From: Vibrio japonicus
Lineage (GTDB): Bacteria; Pseudomonadota; Gammaproteobacteria; Enterobacterales; Vibrionaceae
Reading direction: 5' to 3'
DNA length: 64,000 nucleotides
Assembly: GCF_024582835.1 (NCBI RefSeq)
Contig: NZ_CP102096.1
Location: 1,426,001-1,490,000, forward strand
Under the pieces are notes generated by a model. That model had not been told where the DNA came from. It did no database searches and was given only the letters and a program-made list of their open reading frames with translations. Position 1 is the first letter of the stretch. Each line of letters begins with the position of its first letter. The translations under genes and the position numbers were made by a program. Positions 38,014 through 47,435 of the stretch are shown here, in pieces.

Positions 38014-39972
38014 ATGAAACGTCTATCTATTAGAATTTTAGCTGCTGCCCTACTTTCCATCTCTTTAACTACATCTGCACAAGATGATTTGAGCAACTGG
38101 GAGGCTGCTTATCATGAAGTCTTAGCTCAAGACGAGCAACGTGCATTGGCCATGTTACAAGATCGGTATAACGCGCTACCTCCGGGGATCGAAAAACTCT
38201 ACATAAGTTCGAAAATCCATGGGTATATGACCTTAAGAGGTCAGCCATATTTTGGTAATGCACTTACCTATGATCCGGAATACTCCGGTTTAGAGCAAAG
38301 CTTAATAGAGGCGTTAAACAAAGAAGAACAATTAGATTTTGACGCCGCAATTAAAGAATACGTTTCATTACTTAAGTACTCTATTGAATCCCAACAACTC
38401 GAAGGTGAAGTACTTTTCGAATACCACCTTTGCCGAGTTTTAAACCGTCGCGGCCAATTTAGCCAAGCCTCGTTATATTGCACGTCATTGCACGATCACC
38501 TAAATAATACTTCCTTTTCTATTTTGCCCCGCTACCGCGCACTCCACGTCATTGGAAACAACTATGACTTTACTGGGGAATACCAAAAAGCGTTAGACGT
38601 CTTTAAAGAATACCTATCAAGCATACCAGAACACGTCGATCCGTCTGGGGTATACAACGACTCTGCACTGGTACTGAGTAATTTGGGCAAGATTGAGTTG
38701 GCAAAAGAATATCTGCAAGTCGCAATTAATCAAAGAACGGAAACAGCCTCACAGCTAGAACTGGCACAATCTCATTACAATATGGGAGATATTTTACTCG
38801 CTGAAGGTGACTTTGAAGACGCTATTGAACACTTTCAAAAAACAGAAAGTATCGTCCAGTATTTTAATTATCTCTACGGGTTAACTTATGCTCAGTTAGG
38901 CTTGGGAAAAGCGCACATAGAGTTGGGCAAATTTAACTCTGGCAATAAATACTTACTTGATGCCTTAGAATCCGCATCTATCCAAGGAAATGATCAGATT
39001 AGAGGCGAAATATATCTCGCTCTAGCCAAAGGGCATCAAAAACAAAACAAATACATTTTGGCCGAGGACTTTTCTAGCAATGCTAACGCCCTCGCAGATC
39101 GTATTAACAGCGAGCACCTAAAGGGATTGGCATTACAGAGTCTCGCCAGTATCGCTGAAGATCAGGGCAAATACCGCCAAGCCCTAACCCACTACCAAGA
39201 GTTTGTTAAGATCGAATTAGACAAACGAGATAAGAAGCACCAATCAGCGTATCTCGCTCTGGACTCAGAAAGACAAAAATACGCCCGCATACAGCAAGAC
39301 ATCGCTTTCACCCAAAAAAACCTGGAACAGAAACAAAAAATTGAGCAAATGAGCTCAGAAAACAAACTCCTTTATTTAGTTATCGCTTGTTTAATACTGC
39401 TGCTATTCGGCTCTTATTATACCCGTCGCAAAATGGTCAAAGTGGCTGAGATGGATCTGTTGACGGGAGCATGGACTCGCGCTGCTGCTATCCGCAACAT
39501 TAAAAAGCTACCAAGAACCCGCGATGACAACCATAAACACCTCGTCATTCTGTTCGATTTAGACGATTTTAAACAAATCAATGATGCTTATGGACACCCG
39601 ACTGGGGATATCGCGTTATCACATGTGTCGAAATTGGTGAAAGGTCAATTATCGCCTCGTGATATTTTTGCGCGCTTAGGTGGGGAAGAATTTGCCGTTG
39701 TGATTAAAAACATAGATGAGTTGGATGTAAAAGAAAAAGTCGAAAACCTGCATGCAGCGATCGCTCAAACGGCCTTCGAAGCGGAGAACCACGAGAAACT
39801 CAACATTACTGCGAGTTTCTCATACCTGAGTACTTCAAAATCGTTGGCTGATTTTGATGATCTCTACTCTATTTTGGATCAAGCGCTATACCAAGTGAAA
39901 AAATCGGGCAAAAATCAAATTATCGACGCTTTCAATGAACCCATTACTTTGTCGACTGCTGCTTACGTATAA
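38014..39972 (+). CDS. TPR-containing diguanylate cyclase (GGDEF)
   Basis: 652 residues. A signal peptide (residues 1-22, ending SLTTSAQ) leads to a periplasmic region of helical TPR repeats (about 60-420; for example [29 protein letters not shown]). A coiled-coil, one membrane span (about 451-470, [18 protein letters not shown]) and a cytoplasmic GGDEF domain (about 475-640) follow. The active motif is GGEEF near residue 556, and the metal site is in [20 protein letters not shown], so it should make c-di-GMP from GTP. The RxxD inhibitory site, expected five residues before GGEEF, reads SPRD and lacks the Arg. No EAL domain. Its position near a LapA-like adhesin, whose release is c-di-GMP-controlled in relatives, suggests but does not prove a local input. 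The 3' end overlaps queC by 29 bases. Confidence 0.9.
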   Translation: MKRLSIRILAAALLSISLTTSAQDDLSNWEAAYHEVLAQDEQRALAMLQDRYNALPPGIEKLYISSKIHGYMTLRGQPYFGNALTYDPEYSGLEQSLIEALNKEEQLDFDAAIKEYVSLLKYSIESQQLEGEVLFEYHLCRVLNRRGQFSQASLYCTSLHDHLNNTSFSILPRYRALHVIGNNYDFTGEYQKALDVFKEYLSSIPEHVDPSGVYNDSALVLSNLGKIELAKEYLQVAINQRTETASQLELAQSHYNMGDILLAEGDFEDAIEHFQKTESIVQYFNYLYGLTYAQLGLGKAHIELGKFNSGNKYLLDALESASIQGNDQIRGEIYLALAKGHQKQNKYILAEDFSSNANALADRINSEHLKGLALQSLASIAEDQGKYRQALTHYQEFVKIELDKRDKKHQSAYLALDSERQKYARIQQDIAFTQKNLEQKQKIEQMSSENKLLYLVIACLILLLFGSYYTRRKMVKVAEMDLLTGAWTRAAAIRNIKKLPRTRDDNHKHLVILFDLDDFKQINDAYGHPTGDIALSHVSKLVKGQLSPRDIFARLGGEEFAVVIKNIDELDVKEKVENLHAAIAQTAFEAENHEKLNITASFSYLSTSKSLADFDDLYSILDQALYQVKKSGKNQIIDAFNEPITLSTAAYV

Positions 39973-40639
39973 GCTCAGCCATGACAGCTTTGCGATCGTT
40001 GAGGTAGTCGTTAAGACCTATTTTTCGAAGTTCACACGACGGACAATCACCACAGCCATCGCCGATAATGCCGTTGTAACAAGTTAACGTTTTTTCACGT
40101 ACCAGTTGCAAAGCATCATTCTGGTCTGCAAGTGCCCATGTCTCCGCTTTATTAAGCCACATAAGTGGAGTAGCGATATCCAAGTCGCGATCCATACCTT
40201 GTACTAATGCGGTATTCATCGCTTTGACAAACGCATCACGGCAATCTGGGTATCCTGAAAAGTCCGTTTCGCATACGCCAGTGATGATGGTCTGTGCGCC
40301 AATTTGATACGCATAGATACCTGCCAGTGTCAGGAACAAAATATTGCGCCCTGGCACAAATGAGTTCGGTAAACCATTTTCCTGTAACTCATGAGAAACG
40401 GGAATGTCGTCACGCGTTAGTGAGCTGATAGCCAACTCATTGAGTAAACCAACATCCATGACCTTATGCGCCTTTACACCGAGCTCTTTCGCTAGGCTTT
40501 GTGCAACTTCAATTTCGAGCTTATGGCGCTGACCATAATCAAACGTAATTGCATGGACTTCATCGAACTCTTTTAGTGCTTTTACAAGACAGGTCGTCGA
40601 GTCCTGACCACCACTAAATACAACAACGGCTTTTCTCAT
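39944..40639 (-). CDS. queC: 7-cyano-7-deazaguanine synthase QueC
   Basis: A 231-residue enzyme that converts 7-carboxy-7-deazaguanine to preQ0 using ammonia and ATP in queuosine synthesis. The N-terminal ATP-pyrophosphatase loop is [17 protein letters not shown], followed by [28 protein letters not shown] and [20 protein letters not shown]. The zinc site is in [19 protein letters not shown]. It follows queE by 11 bases on the same strand. The 3' ends of queC and the GGDEF gene overlap by 29 bases in opposite directions. Confidence 0.96.
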   Translation of the reverse strand: MRKAVVVFSGGQDSTTCLVKALKEFDEVHAITFDYGQRHKLEIEVAQSLAKELGVKAHKVMDVGLLNELAISSLTRDDIPVSHELQENGLPNSFVPGRNILFLTLAGIYAYQIGAQTIITGVCETDFSGYPDCRDAFVKAMNTALVQGMDRDLDIATPLMWLNKAETWALADQNDALQLVREKTLTCYNGIIGDGCGDCPSCELRKIGLNDYLNDRKAVMAELIRKQQSTK

Positions 40640-40650
40640 GATAGGGTCCT

Positions 40651-41319
40651 TTATGCAATGCTAAGGTATTTATGTGTCTGGATGGAGAGACGCCAATTGC
40701 GTTTAACACACACATCAATACACAGCTGTGTCGCTCTTGGCTTTTGACTGATAGGTTGAAGCGCAATGGTCGTGTTTGAAGAGACGTTTGCACGCTCCAG
40801 TAGCTCATCCAATTGCTCTATGTCTTTCTCTGTTGCAACAGGGTGCTTTACCTCGTTTGCACGCTGAAGGGCAGAGTCCAAAACAGGCAACTTTCCTTTC
40901 ATCGCCACTTTTGGTGACACTGTCACCCACGTCGAGTCAGTCGCAAGCACTTCCGAGGTGCCACTTGTCTCGATTTGGCATTGGCAACCAATGGCCTCAA
41001 ATGCAGCCGTCAGTGGGCGTAAGTCGTATATACAAGGCTCTCCACCTGTGATCACAATGTGCTTCGCGGTGTAAGCTTGCTTTTGGTACTCGTTAACGAT
41101 CGATTCAGCGGATGCACGGCACCAAGTTGGTGAATCTTCAGTTTTTACAATGATTTCGCCAAAGTCGCGTTCGTCTTCTGGAAGTGCATCCCAAGTTTGT
41201 TTAGTGTCACACCACGCGCACCCTACAGGGCATTCCTGCAATCGGACAAATACTGAAGGGACACCAGTAAACACCCCTTCACCTTGGATAGTTTCGAACA
41301 TTTCGTTAACTTTATACAA
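40651..41319 (-). CDS. queE: 7-carboxy-7-deazaguanine synthase QueE
   Basis: A radical-SAM enzyme that makes 7-carboxy-7-deazaguanine from CPH4. The start region reads [20 protein letters not shown]. The 4Fe-4S cysteines are in [15 protein letters not shown] (CX3CX2C as in E. coli QueE), and the SAM and substrate blocks are [24 protein letters not shown] and IALQPISQK. The C-terminus [16 protein letters not shown] matches E. coli QueE closely. The TTG at 41319 gives 222 residues, near the E. coli length, with GAGAG just upstream; a TTG at 41346 and an ATG at 41301 are alternatives. Probably in one transcript with queC. Confidence 0.93.
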   Translation of the reverse strand: MYKVNEMFETIQGEGVFTGVPSVFVRLQECPVGCAWCDTKQTWDALPEDERDFGEIIVKTEDSPTWCRASAESIVNEYQKQAYTAKHIVITGGEPCIYDLRPLTAAFEAIGCQCQIETSGTSEVLATDSTWVTVSPKVAMKGKLPVLDSALQRANEVKHPVATEKDIEQLDELLERANVSSNTTIALQPISQKPRATQLCIDVCVKRNWRLSIQTHKYLSIA

Positions 41320-41408
41320 CTTACTCTCAACCTGACTCGTGATCAAAAATTTACAGGGTCGTGACGATAAAGGAGTGATGGAAGAAGGTCAACTAAATCG
41401 TAAATTGA

Positions 41409-42830
41409 TCATTGATCTAAGGCCTTTGTTCGTATTGATAGTGCAAACAACGCCATCAGTAATGGGTAGCGTAGAATCTCAAATACTAAGCTTAAAGCAG
41501 AGCTATGGGAGACATAGGTTCCTGCAATGGAAATAGCGAAGTTCACGACTAACAAGGCAATAATCAAAAACAGAGCCGTCACTGGTTTTATCGTTGAACG
41601 ATATTTTTCAATCGAATTCAGGAGTATAAAAGACGCGAAAATAAAGGAAAACCAGTACCCGACTGTAAGGCTTGGCCAAGCAATTAGCATCCCTCCACCA
41701 ATAAGTAACAGCATGATCCAAACATAACGCGAAGAGAGAAGGGATACGGCGTCAACATTTTGTTTGCTTTCCAATCGAACAGCATGCCATGAAGTAAGAA
41801 AACCAACGAGCGCGCCTGATGCAACGTCGATGATGAACGATGAACCGGTATAGAACTGTGCTAAGCCTAGCCAAGCGACCAATATCATGAAAGAAAACGT
41901 ATATCGATTCATGCCCAGCTTCTTACTCTCATTGAGAATAAGCACACCCAAAGCAACCCAAAGCGCGGCTGGTGTATTGGGGAAGCTGAAACCGTAAGTT
42001 TGCATTAAATCAGTAGCTGGTAGGTAAACATGCGGACGCGGAAACGCAAAGCCTTGTTGAGCTATTGACGTCATTAGTGCCGTAATACTTGTCACAAACA
42101 GTGCTCTACAAAGAAAACCCTTACCGTAAAACATATAAACCAGAGGGATAAAAATAATGAGCAGAACAGGCTCCGCCAACAGATTGCCACTGATGATGGC
42201 ACGATGCACTGCCTCACTTAATCCATAAGACAACGAGTGTATTGTGCTCTGAAATTGTAATAACCAGCCCAACTCAATCTGATTAAAGCTTGGCGCAGCG
42301 TCAATCAAGGTACCAACATAGGTAACATGCTGGTTACTCGCTTGATGAAGAAGTTTTACCAGCAGATCTCTTTGCTCTGGAAATCGGTACTGCTCCAAAG
42401 GAATGTTCGTTGGGTCAACAAGCATAGCGGAAGAAGTTTCAACACCATAATGTGGTGCAAACCAAATCGGTAATTCTAAGCCATTGTAACTATTGTTGAA
42501 TTGAAATGAGATGATGTCCGAGTCTGAAACACAGTCATAAAAGATGGCATCTTCTGCACGACCAAGCTCACCCTTGACGCTGACCACCAACCCAGCCTCT
42601 TCCCATGTTTCTCGTTGGGCAGCAATAGCTGGGTTTTCACCAGGCTCAACTCTACCCGCAGGCAAAGACAACTTTTGCGTTAATACCTCATGTACCAACA
42701 CCAACTTGTCGTCCACGCGAATAATGCATGCAGCCCCTTTCACTCCGTCGTATGTTGTCTTCGCTACGGATAGCGGAGAAGTGGAGAATAAAGCAGAACA
42801 GAGAATGAGAAAAAACAACTGTCTCAACAC
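41409..42830 (-). CDS. NUDIX hydrolase / PAP2-like membrane fusion protein
   Basis: 473 residues. A signal-type N-terminus (residues 1-23, LRQLFFLILCSALFSTSPLS) is followed by a NUDIX domain with a nearly canonical box at residues 59-81 (GRVEPGENPAIAAQRETWEE, AGL). From about residue 200 come several membrane helices with a PAP2-like layout. The PAP2 active site is eroded: FPRPHVYL keeps the RP of motif 1, but PSGH is replaced by SFPNTPAALW, and the SR-H-D motif reads LAQFYTGSSFIIDVASGAL, with Asp kept but Arg and His gone. The NUDIX part would lie in the periplasm. The combination exists as a named Vibrio family; its substrate is unknown. The gap to queE is 89 bases, so it could be cotranscribed with queE-queC. 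Confidence 0.85.
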   Translation of the reverse strand: MLRQLFFLILCSALFSTSPLSVAKTTYDGVKGAACIIRVDDKLVLVHEVLTQKLSLPAGRVEPGENPAIAAQRETWEEAGLVVSVKGELGRAEDAIFYDCVSDSDIISFQFNNSYNGLELPIWFAPHYGVETSSAMLVDPTNIPLEQYRFPEQRDLLVKLLHQASNQHVTYVGTLIDAAPSFNQIELGWLLQFQSTIHSLSYGLSEAVHRAIISGNLLAEPVLLIIFIPLVYMFYGKGFLCRALFVTSITALMTSIAQQGFAFPRPHVYLPATDLMQTYGFSFPNTPAALWVALGVLILNESKKLGMNRYTFSFMILVAWLGLAQFYTGSSFIIDVASGALVGFLTSWHAVRLESKQNVDAVSLLSSRYVWIMLLLIGGGMLIAWPSLTVGYWFSFIFASFILLNSIEKYRSTIKPVTALFLIIALLVVNFAISIAGTYVSHSSALSLVFEILRYPLLMALFALSIRTKALDQ

Positions 42831-43044
42831 AGAATCTAACCTTTAACAAAAAGTACAATGACCAACGCATGATGGCAGCAAAGTGAATATTTTTCATCAT
42901 AAATTAAGTGTAAACCTATGCTACTCATAGTTCACAAGTCTAAGAATCACTGAAAAATACGAGTCATGTAATGTTTAACAAAGGTAGCCATCACGTTAAA
43001 GACCGTTGTACTTTACAAATTCATATGGCTAGACCAACAAATAA

Positions 43045-43072
43045 GGGCTCATTGTTCATAAACAATGAGCCC
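43045..43072 (-). terminator. Terminator-like hairpin after the serine protease gene
   Basis: GGGCTCATTGTT and AACAATGAGCCC form a perfect 12-pair stem with a four-base loop, 46 bases after the protease stop. On the minus strand it is followed by TTATTTG, a weak T tail. The 290-base gap holds no gene. Confidence 0.7.
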
Positions 43073-43117
43073 TCTTTACGATTATGACTTAAATTAGCCC
43101 AAGCTGAAGTGACTTAC

Positions 43118-44707
43118 TTAGAGTTTCAACCAAGCGTGACTCCAAGCAGAACCAACACCCGGCTCATACGCGCTAGGCGTTGCACTGCACCAAAGGCTGT
43201 TTGGCCAAGATAAACACTGGTAAGTCGAACCATGGTTAGTCACAACATCTCCCGCTAGGTACAAGTTACCCGCTTGATAGGCATCCCCAGAAGCAGGTTG
43301 TGATGGCTGTGTTGGTTGTACTGGTTGTGTGGACTGCGTAGGTAACAACGGCTCAATTGGTGTTTCGACTGGCAGCTGGTTAGCTGAACAAGTCGCACTG
43401 TCGATAGATTGCCAAACACCCCAAGGACCAGATTCAGCTGGGTTATCACCTCGCGTCCACCATTGCGCTTGCCACAATTGTCCATTCCAAGAGGCCTTAT
43501 CACCTTGGTTGTACACTGTGCTCACTTGCCACTCACTTGCGCAGCTACCTGATGGTGGCGCAGTAACGGATTTTGCTTGAGCTTTCGCAACGGCTTGATA
43601 TTGTGTGCTGGTCTTATCAATCGCAAAATTCAGTGTAGCTGATGCTTCGCCAGCTTGTGCAGCACCAAATTCCACATCCACACGACACGTCGTGTTCTCT
43701 GCTAGCGTTGACTGGCTACACTGATCGTTAGCAACAACAACCGCGTCCGTCACACCAGAACCAACCAAATTGATATTCTCGACTGTGAATGCTGTATTAC
43801 CCGTGTTACTAATCACAAAGCTGTGCTGTTTGATCTCACCAACATTGAACGAAGATAGAGCCTGATTCGCAGTATAGCCGACCGATACGTTATCAACGGG
43901 TTGAGTTGACGTACCAATCACGCCATCAACAAAGTTACGCAATGCAGCGATATCACTGTACACGCCATACTGACCTGGACGCGCACACCCAATACCCCAG
44001 CTGACCACGCCAAGCTGCGTGACTACTCCACCGCGATTAATCACGATTGGACCACCACTGTCACCTTGACACGAATCGATACCACCTTGTGGTACGCCCG
44101 CACAGAATGCAGCATCACCAACCGTGGTGTAGTTCCCACCAGTTTGACGACATGTTGCGTCAGAAACCAGCGGTACATCGACCTCTTGCAACCTTGTAGG
44201 AGATATTCCCCCTTCCGATGTTCTTCCCAAGCCCGCAACCGTTAACCAGTCGCCCACGCTCGCGTATTGAGTCAAACTACCTTCAGCAATTTCAACTGCA
44301 GAAACACCTTGTGGAACAGAAGAGAGTTTCAAAACGGCAATATCATGAGAAAGTGTTGCGCGGCGATACGCCGGATGCATGTGGATTTCGCTCACATTAG
44401 CGCGAACACCATCGGTTCCGTTGTAGATAGAGCCACCAATTTTCACTGCGATTTGGCTAGGCAGATCGCCTTCCACACAGTGGGCTGCCGTCAATACATA
44501 GCCATTACCGATGTAGCTCGCACCACAGTATGAACGGTTGCCATATCGACTTACGATTTGGGTGTAGAACTGCCAATCATTCGGATCGGCTGTCACGCCG
44601 CCGACGATTTTAGGTTGAAAGATGTGATTTTGCGTCTGTGATAAATCATCAGCACTTGCGAACATTGGCAGCATGGCCAAAGCAAGTAACGATTTGGATA
44701 GTTTCAA
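43118..44707 (-). CDS. Secreted trypsin-like serine protease with chitin-binding-like modules
   Basis: 529 residues. The signal peptide ends at MFASA. A short propeptide ends at K33, followed by IVGG, the usual activation cut. The S1A triad is H76 (LTAAHC), D122 (HDIAVL) and S217 (DSCQGDSGGP); D211 at the base of the pocket predicts cutting after Lys or Arg. Residues about 285-390 form an Ig-like domain, then come two aromatic-rich CBM5/12-like modules: WQVSTVYNQGDKASWNGQLW, QAQWWTRGDNP (about 395-440) and AYQAGNLYLAGDVVTNHGST, YQCLSWPNSLW near the C-terminus. A Pro/Thr/Gln linker joins them. Secretion by the type II system is likely from relatives such as the Ves proteases. No GlyGly-CTERM tail is present. 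Binding to chitinous surfaces is inferred from the modules. Confidence 0.92.
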   Translation of the reverse strand: MKLSKSLLALAMLPMFASADDLSQTQNHIFQPKIVGGVTADPNDWQFYTQIVSRYGNRSYCGASYIGNGYVLTAAHCVEGDLPSQIAVKIGGSIYNGTDGVRANVSEIHMHPAYRRATLSHDIAVLKLSSVPQGVSAVEIAEGSLTQYASVGDWLTVAGLGRTSEGGISPTRLQEVDVPLVSDATCRQTGGNYTTVGDAAFCAGVPQGGIDSCQGDSGGPIVINRGGVVTQLGVVSWGIGCARPGQYGVYSDIAALRNFVDGVIGTSTQPVDNVSVGYTANQALSSFNVGEIKQHSFVISNTGNTAFTVENINLVGSGVTDAVVVANDQCSQSTLAENTTCRVDVEFGAAQAGEASATLNFAIDKTSTQYQAVAKAQAKSVTAPPSGSCASEWQVSTVYNQGDKASWNGQLWQAQWWTRGDNPAESGPWGVWQSIDSATCSANQLPVETPIEPLLPTQSTQPVQPTQPSQPASGDAYQAGNLYLAGDVVTNHGSTYQCLSWPNSLWCSATPSAYEPGVGSAWSHAWLKL

Positions 44708-44915
44708 AGTTATTTCCTCTTATTTTTGTTAGCACGATACTCGTGCTACTCAATAAACAAGCAGAAAAAAACAGTGATACCAATGAGGTTATTAATCAGT
44801 GTGCGTGCATTGCGACCCACTTAAACGTAAACGGCAAGCAATGAACTGAGCCGTTTCAATATGACATGGGTTTCATCACTCAATTACCGTCTGATTAGAG
44901 GAATGAACTCTTCCC

Positions 44916-45380
44916 TTAATTTAATGGTTTCCTCAACCAATGTATGTGATGTCCGAAACCCTGATTCTCGTAGAGTGCCAGCGCATTCTGGTTAAAGTGC
45001 CAGACTTCAACAAACATCTGCTGAACACCATAGTCGATAAAGGTTGATTCCATTTTCTCAAGCAGTGCTTTTGCGGTTCCCTGCTTCCTAGACTCAGGCA
45101 AAACATACAATTCATCAATACTGCCCATTTGAACGGGTTTACTGACTACCGATACCAATTCACAAAAATGACCTGAGACAAAACCTACGATTTGATCATG
45201 CTCACACGCAACAAACACCAAGCACTCTGGGTTATCCAAATAGCGAGCGATACTTTTTTCCTGTTCAATCTCTTCTGCGGTTTTAAAGTGTTCTGGGCAC
45301 TGCTGATGGTGCTCAGCATGCAAGAGGTACATCAGTTCATTTAGCTGGTCTAAATCTGATTGGTTAGCGGCTCTGATCAT
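44916..45380 (-). CDS. GNAT-family N-acetyltransferase
   Basis: A 154-residue single-domain acetyltransferase. It starts MIRAANQSDLDQLNELMYLL. The acetyl-CoA loop is in IDELYVLPESRKQGTAKALL (the R-x-x-G-x-A pattern), and the C-terminal strand is in NQNALALYENQGF. The substrate cannot be told from sequence. The ATG at 45380 is taken rather than the TTG at 45383; no strong ribosome site precedes either. It lies alone between the protease and the prp operon. Confidence 0.85.
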   Translation of the reverse strand: MIRAANQSDLDQLNELMYLLHAEHHQQCPEHFKTAEEIEQEKSIARYLDNPECLVFVACEHDQIVGFVSGHFCELVSVVSKPVQMGSIDELYVLPESRKQGTAKALLEKMESTFIDYGVQQMFVEVWHFNQNALALYENQGFGHHIHWLRKPLN

Positions 45381-45456
45381 CAAGGGGAAACATCAATATG
45401 TTAAGGGGGCGAGTAAAACAGTAGTGTGATGGTTCAGACGATATTTATCAACAAGA

Positions 45457-45478
45457 AAGCCTCCGTGTCAGGAGGCTT
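45457..45478 (-). terminator. Terminator of the prp operon
   Basis: AAGCCTCC and GGAGGCTT pair perfectly around six bases, about 27 bases after the prpE stop. On the minus strand TCTTGTTG follows. Confidence 0.8.
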
Positions 45479-45504
45479 AAAGATAGATATTCCAATTTTA
45501 GAGA

Positions 45505-47382
45505 CTAGGAATTCAGAACTTTTTCGATCTCATCCAAGCTGGTTGGATCATCAATGGTAGATGGTACTGTGTATTGCTCACCATCCGCTATCTGACGAAT
45601 CGTTCTACGTAGAATTTTGCCTGAACGCGTCTTAGGCAAGCGTTCTACGACCAGAGCATGTTTAAAACACGCGACCGCGCCGATTTCTGAACGTACTTTG
45701 CCAACCAACTCAACTTCTAATTCGTGTGCGTCGACCTTAACGCCATCTTTCAGCACCACGAATCCAAGTGGCAATTGACCTTTCAATTCATCGTGAACCC
45801 CAACAACGGCACATTCTGCTATAGCTGGGTGACCGCCAACGATCTCTTCCATCTCACCCGTTGACAATCTGTGACCGGCAACGTTAATCACATCATCAAT
45901 ACGCCCCATGATGAACAGATAACCGTCTTCATCCAAGTAACCACCATCACCCGACACGTAATAACCTGGGAACTGGCTTAAATAGCCCGATTCGAAGCGG
46001 TCGTGGTTGCGCCAAACTGTTGGCAAGCAGCATGGTGGTAGAGGTCGTTTCAACGCCACAAAACCTTGCTGATTTGGACCAACAGGTTCACCCAGTTCGT
46101 TCAAGATTTCCACTTGATAACCCGGAATCGGCTTGGTTGAAGAACCCGCTTTAACTGGCATTAACTCAACACCGGTTGGGTTTCCTGAAATCGCCCAACC
46201 CGTTTCTGTCTGCCACCAGTGGTCAATAACAGGCTTGTCGGTTTTGCTTTGTACCCATTCCAATGTTGGTGGATCTAGGCGCTCACCAGCCATGAAGATG
46301 GTTTGCAATTTAGACAGATCGTACTTTTCTAGAAACTCTCCATTTGGATCCTGTTTCTTGATAGCTCGAAAAGCTGTGGGGGCAGAGAAAATCACATCGA
46401 CGGAATATTCTTCACACACTCTCCAGAATGCACCTGGGTCCGGTGTGCCTACAGGCTTACCTTCATACAGAATCGTTGTACAACCGTGGATCAGCGGTGC
46501 GTACACAATATATGAGTGCCCGACTACCCAGCCTACATCGGATGCCGCCCAGTAAACGCCATTTTGTGGCATGTTGTAAATCGTACCCATTGAGTACTTC
46601 ATCGCCACGGCATGGCCACCGTTATCACGAACCACACCCTTTGGTTTACCCGTAGTGCCTGATGTATACAAAATATAAAGGGGATCGGTCGCGAGCACTG
46701 GTACACACGCATGCGGAAGCGCGTTTTCATAAGCCTGAGCCCAGTCGATATCGCGCTCTTGCCCTAGCTCCGCTTCACACTCAGGACGCTGCAATACAAA
46801 CACACTTTCCGGTTTCCAGCGGCTGTCCATAATCGCTTTGTCGACCATTGGCTTATACGGGATGATTTTTTTCACTTCAACACCACATGAAGCGGTCATA
46901 ATCACCTTAGGTTCCGCATCTTCGATACGTACTGCCAGTTCGTTCGGCGCAAAACCACCAAATACAACCGAGTGAATCGCACCTAAACGAGCACACGCAA
47001 GCATCGCCATCGCCGCTTCTGGGATCATCGGCATGTAAATAACCACACGGTCGCCTTTGGTCACGCCTTGTGCTGCCAGCATTCCAGCAATTTTGGCAAC
47101 TTGGTCTCGCATCTCATAATAGGTATAAGTGCGTTTTGTCTCTGTCACTGGCGAATCATAAATCAGCGCAGTTTTATCTCCACGGCCCTGTTCACAGTGA
47201 TAATCGAGTGCCAACCACGAAGTGTTTAGCACGCCATCAGGGAACCAGCGTTCGATACCATTCTCATCCGTTTTCAGAATGGTTTTTGGTGCTTCAAACC
47301 AATCGATGTTTTCAGCTTGAGCTTTCCAGAATGACTCAGGTTCATTCTGTGCCCATTGATATTCTTTTTGATATGCAGACAT
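45505..47382 (-). CDS. prpE: Propionyl-CoA synthetase PrpE
   Basis: A 625-residue AMP-forming acyl-CoA synthetase that activates propionate for the methylcitrate cycle. It starts MSAYQKEYQWAQNEPESFW. Family motifs are YILYTSGTTGKPKGVVRDNG (ATP loop), WWQTETGW, YYVSGDGGYLDEDGY, GRIDDVINVAGHRLSTGEME and the acylation-regulated Lys in RLPKTRSGKILRR. The start at 47382 has GGAGGAAG five bases upstream; nine further in-frame codons are possible but unlikely. Membership of the prp operon favours propionate over acetate. Last gene of the operon, 53 bases after prpF. Confidence 0.95.
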   Translation of the reverse strand: MSAYQKEYQWAQNEPESFWKAQAENIDWFEAPKTILKTDENGIERWFPDGVLNTSWLALDYHCEQGRGDKTALIYDSPVTETKRTYTYYEMRDQVAKIAGMLAAQGVTKGDRVVIYMPMIPEAAMAMLACARLGAIHSVVFGGFAPNELAVRIEDAEPKVIMTASCGVEVKKIIPYKPMVDKAIMDSRWKPESVFVLQRPECEAELGQERDIDWAQAYENALPHACVPVLATDPLYILYTSGTTGKPKGVVRDNGGHAVAMKYSMGTIYNMPQNGVYWAASDVGWVVGHSYIVYAPLIHGCTTILYEGKPVGTPDPGAFWRVCEEYSVDVIFSAPTAFRAIKKQDPNGEFLEKYDLSKLQTIFMAGERLDPPTLEWVQSKTDKPVIDHWWQTETGWAISGNPTGVELMPVKAGSSTKPIPGYQVEILNELGEPVGPNQQGFVALKRPLPPCCLPTVWRNHDRFESGYLSQFPGYYVSGDGGYLDEDGYLFIMGRIDDVINVAGHRLSTGEMEEIVGGHPAIAECAVVGVHDELKGQLPLGFVVLKDGVKVDAHELEVELVGKVRSEIGAVACFKHALVVERLPKTRSGKILRRTIRQIADGEQYTVPSTIDDPTSLDEIEKVLNS

Positions 47383-47435
47383 ATTGCTTCCTCCAGTATG
47401 TCTCGACATTGCATAGATGCAGCTTACGAAATGTT

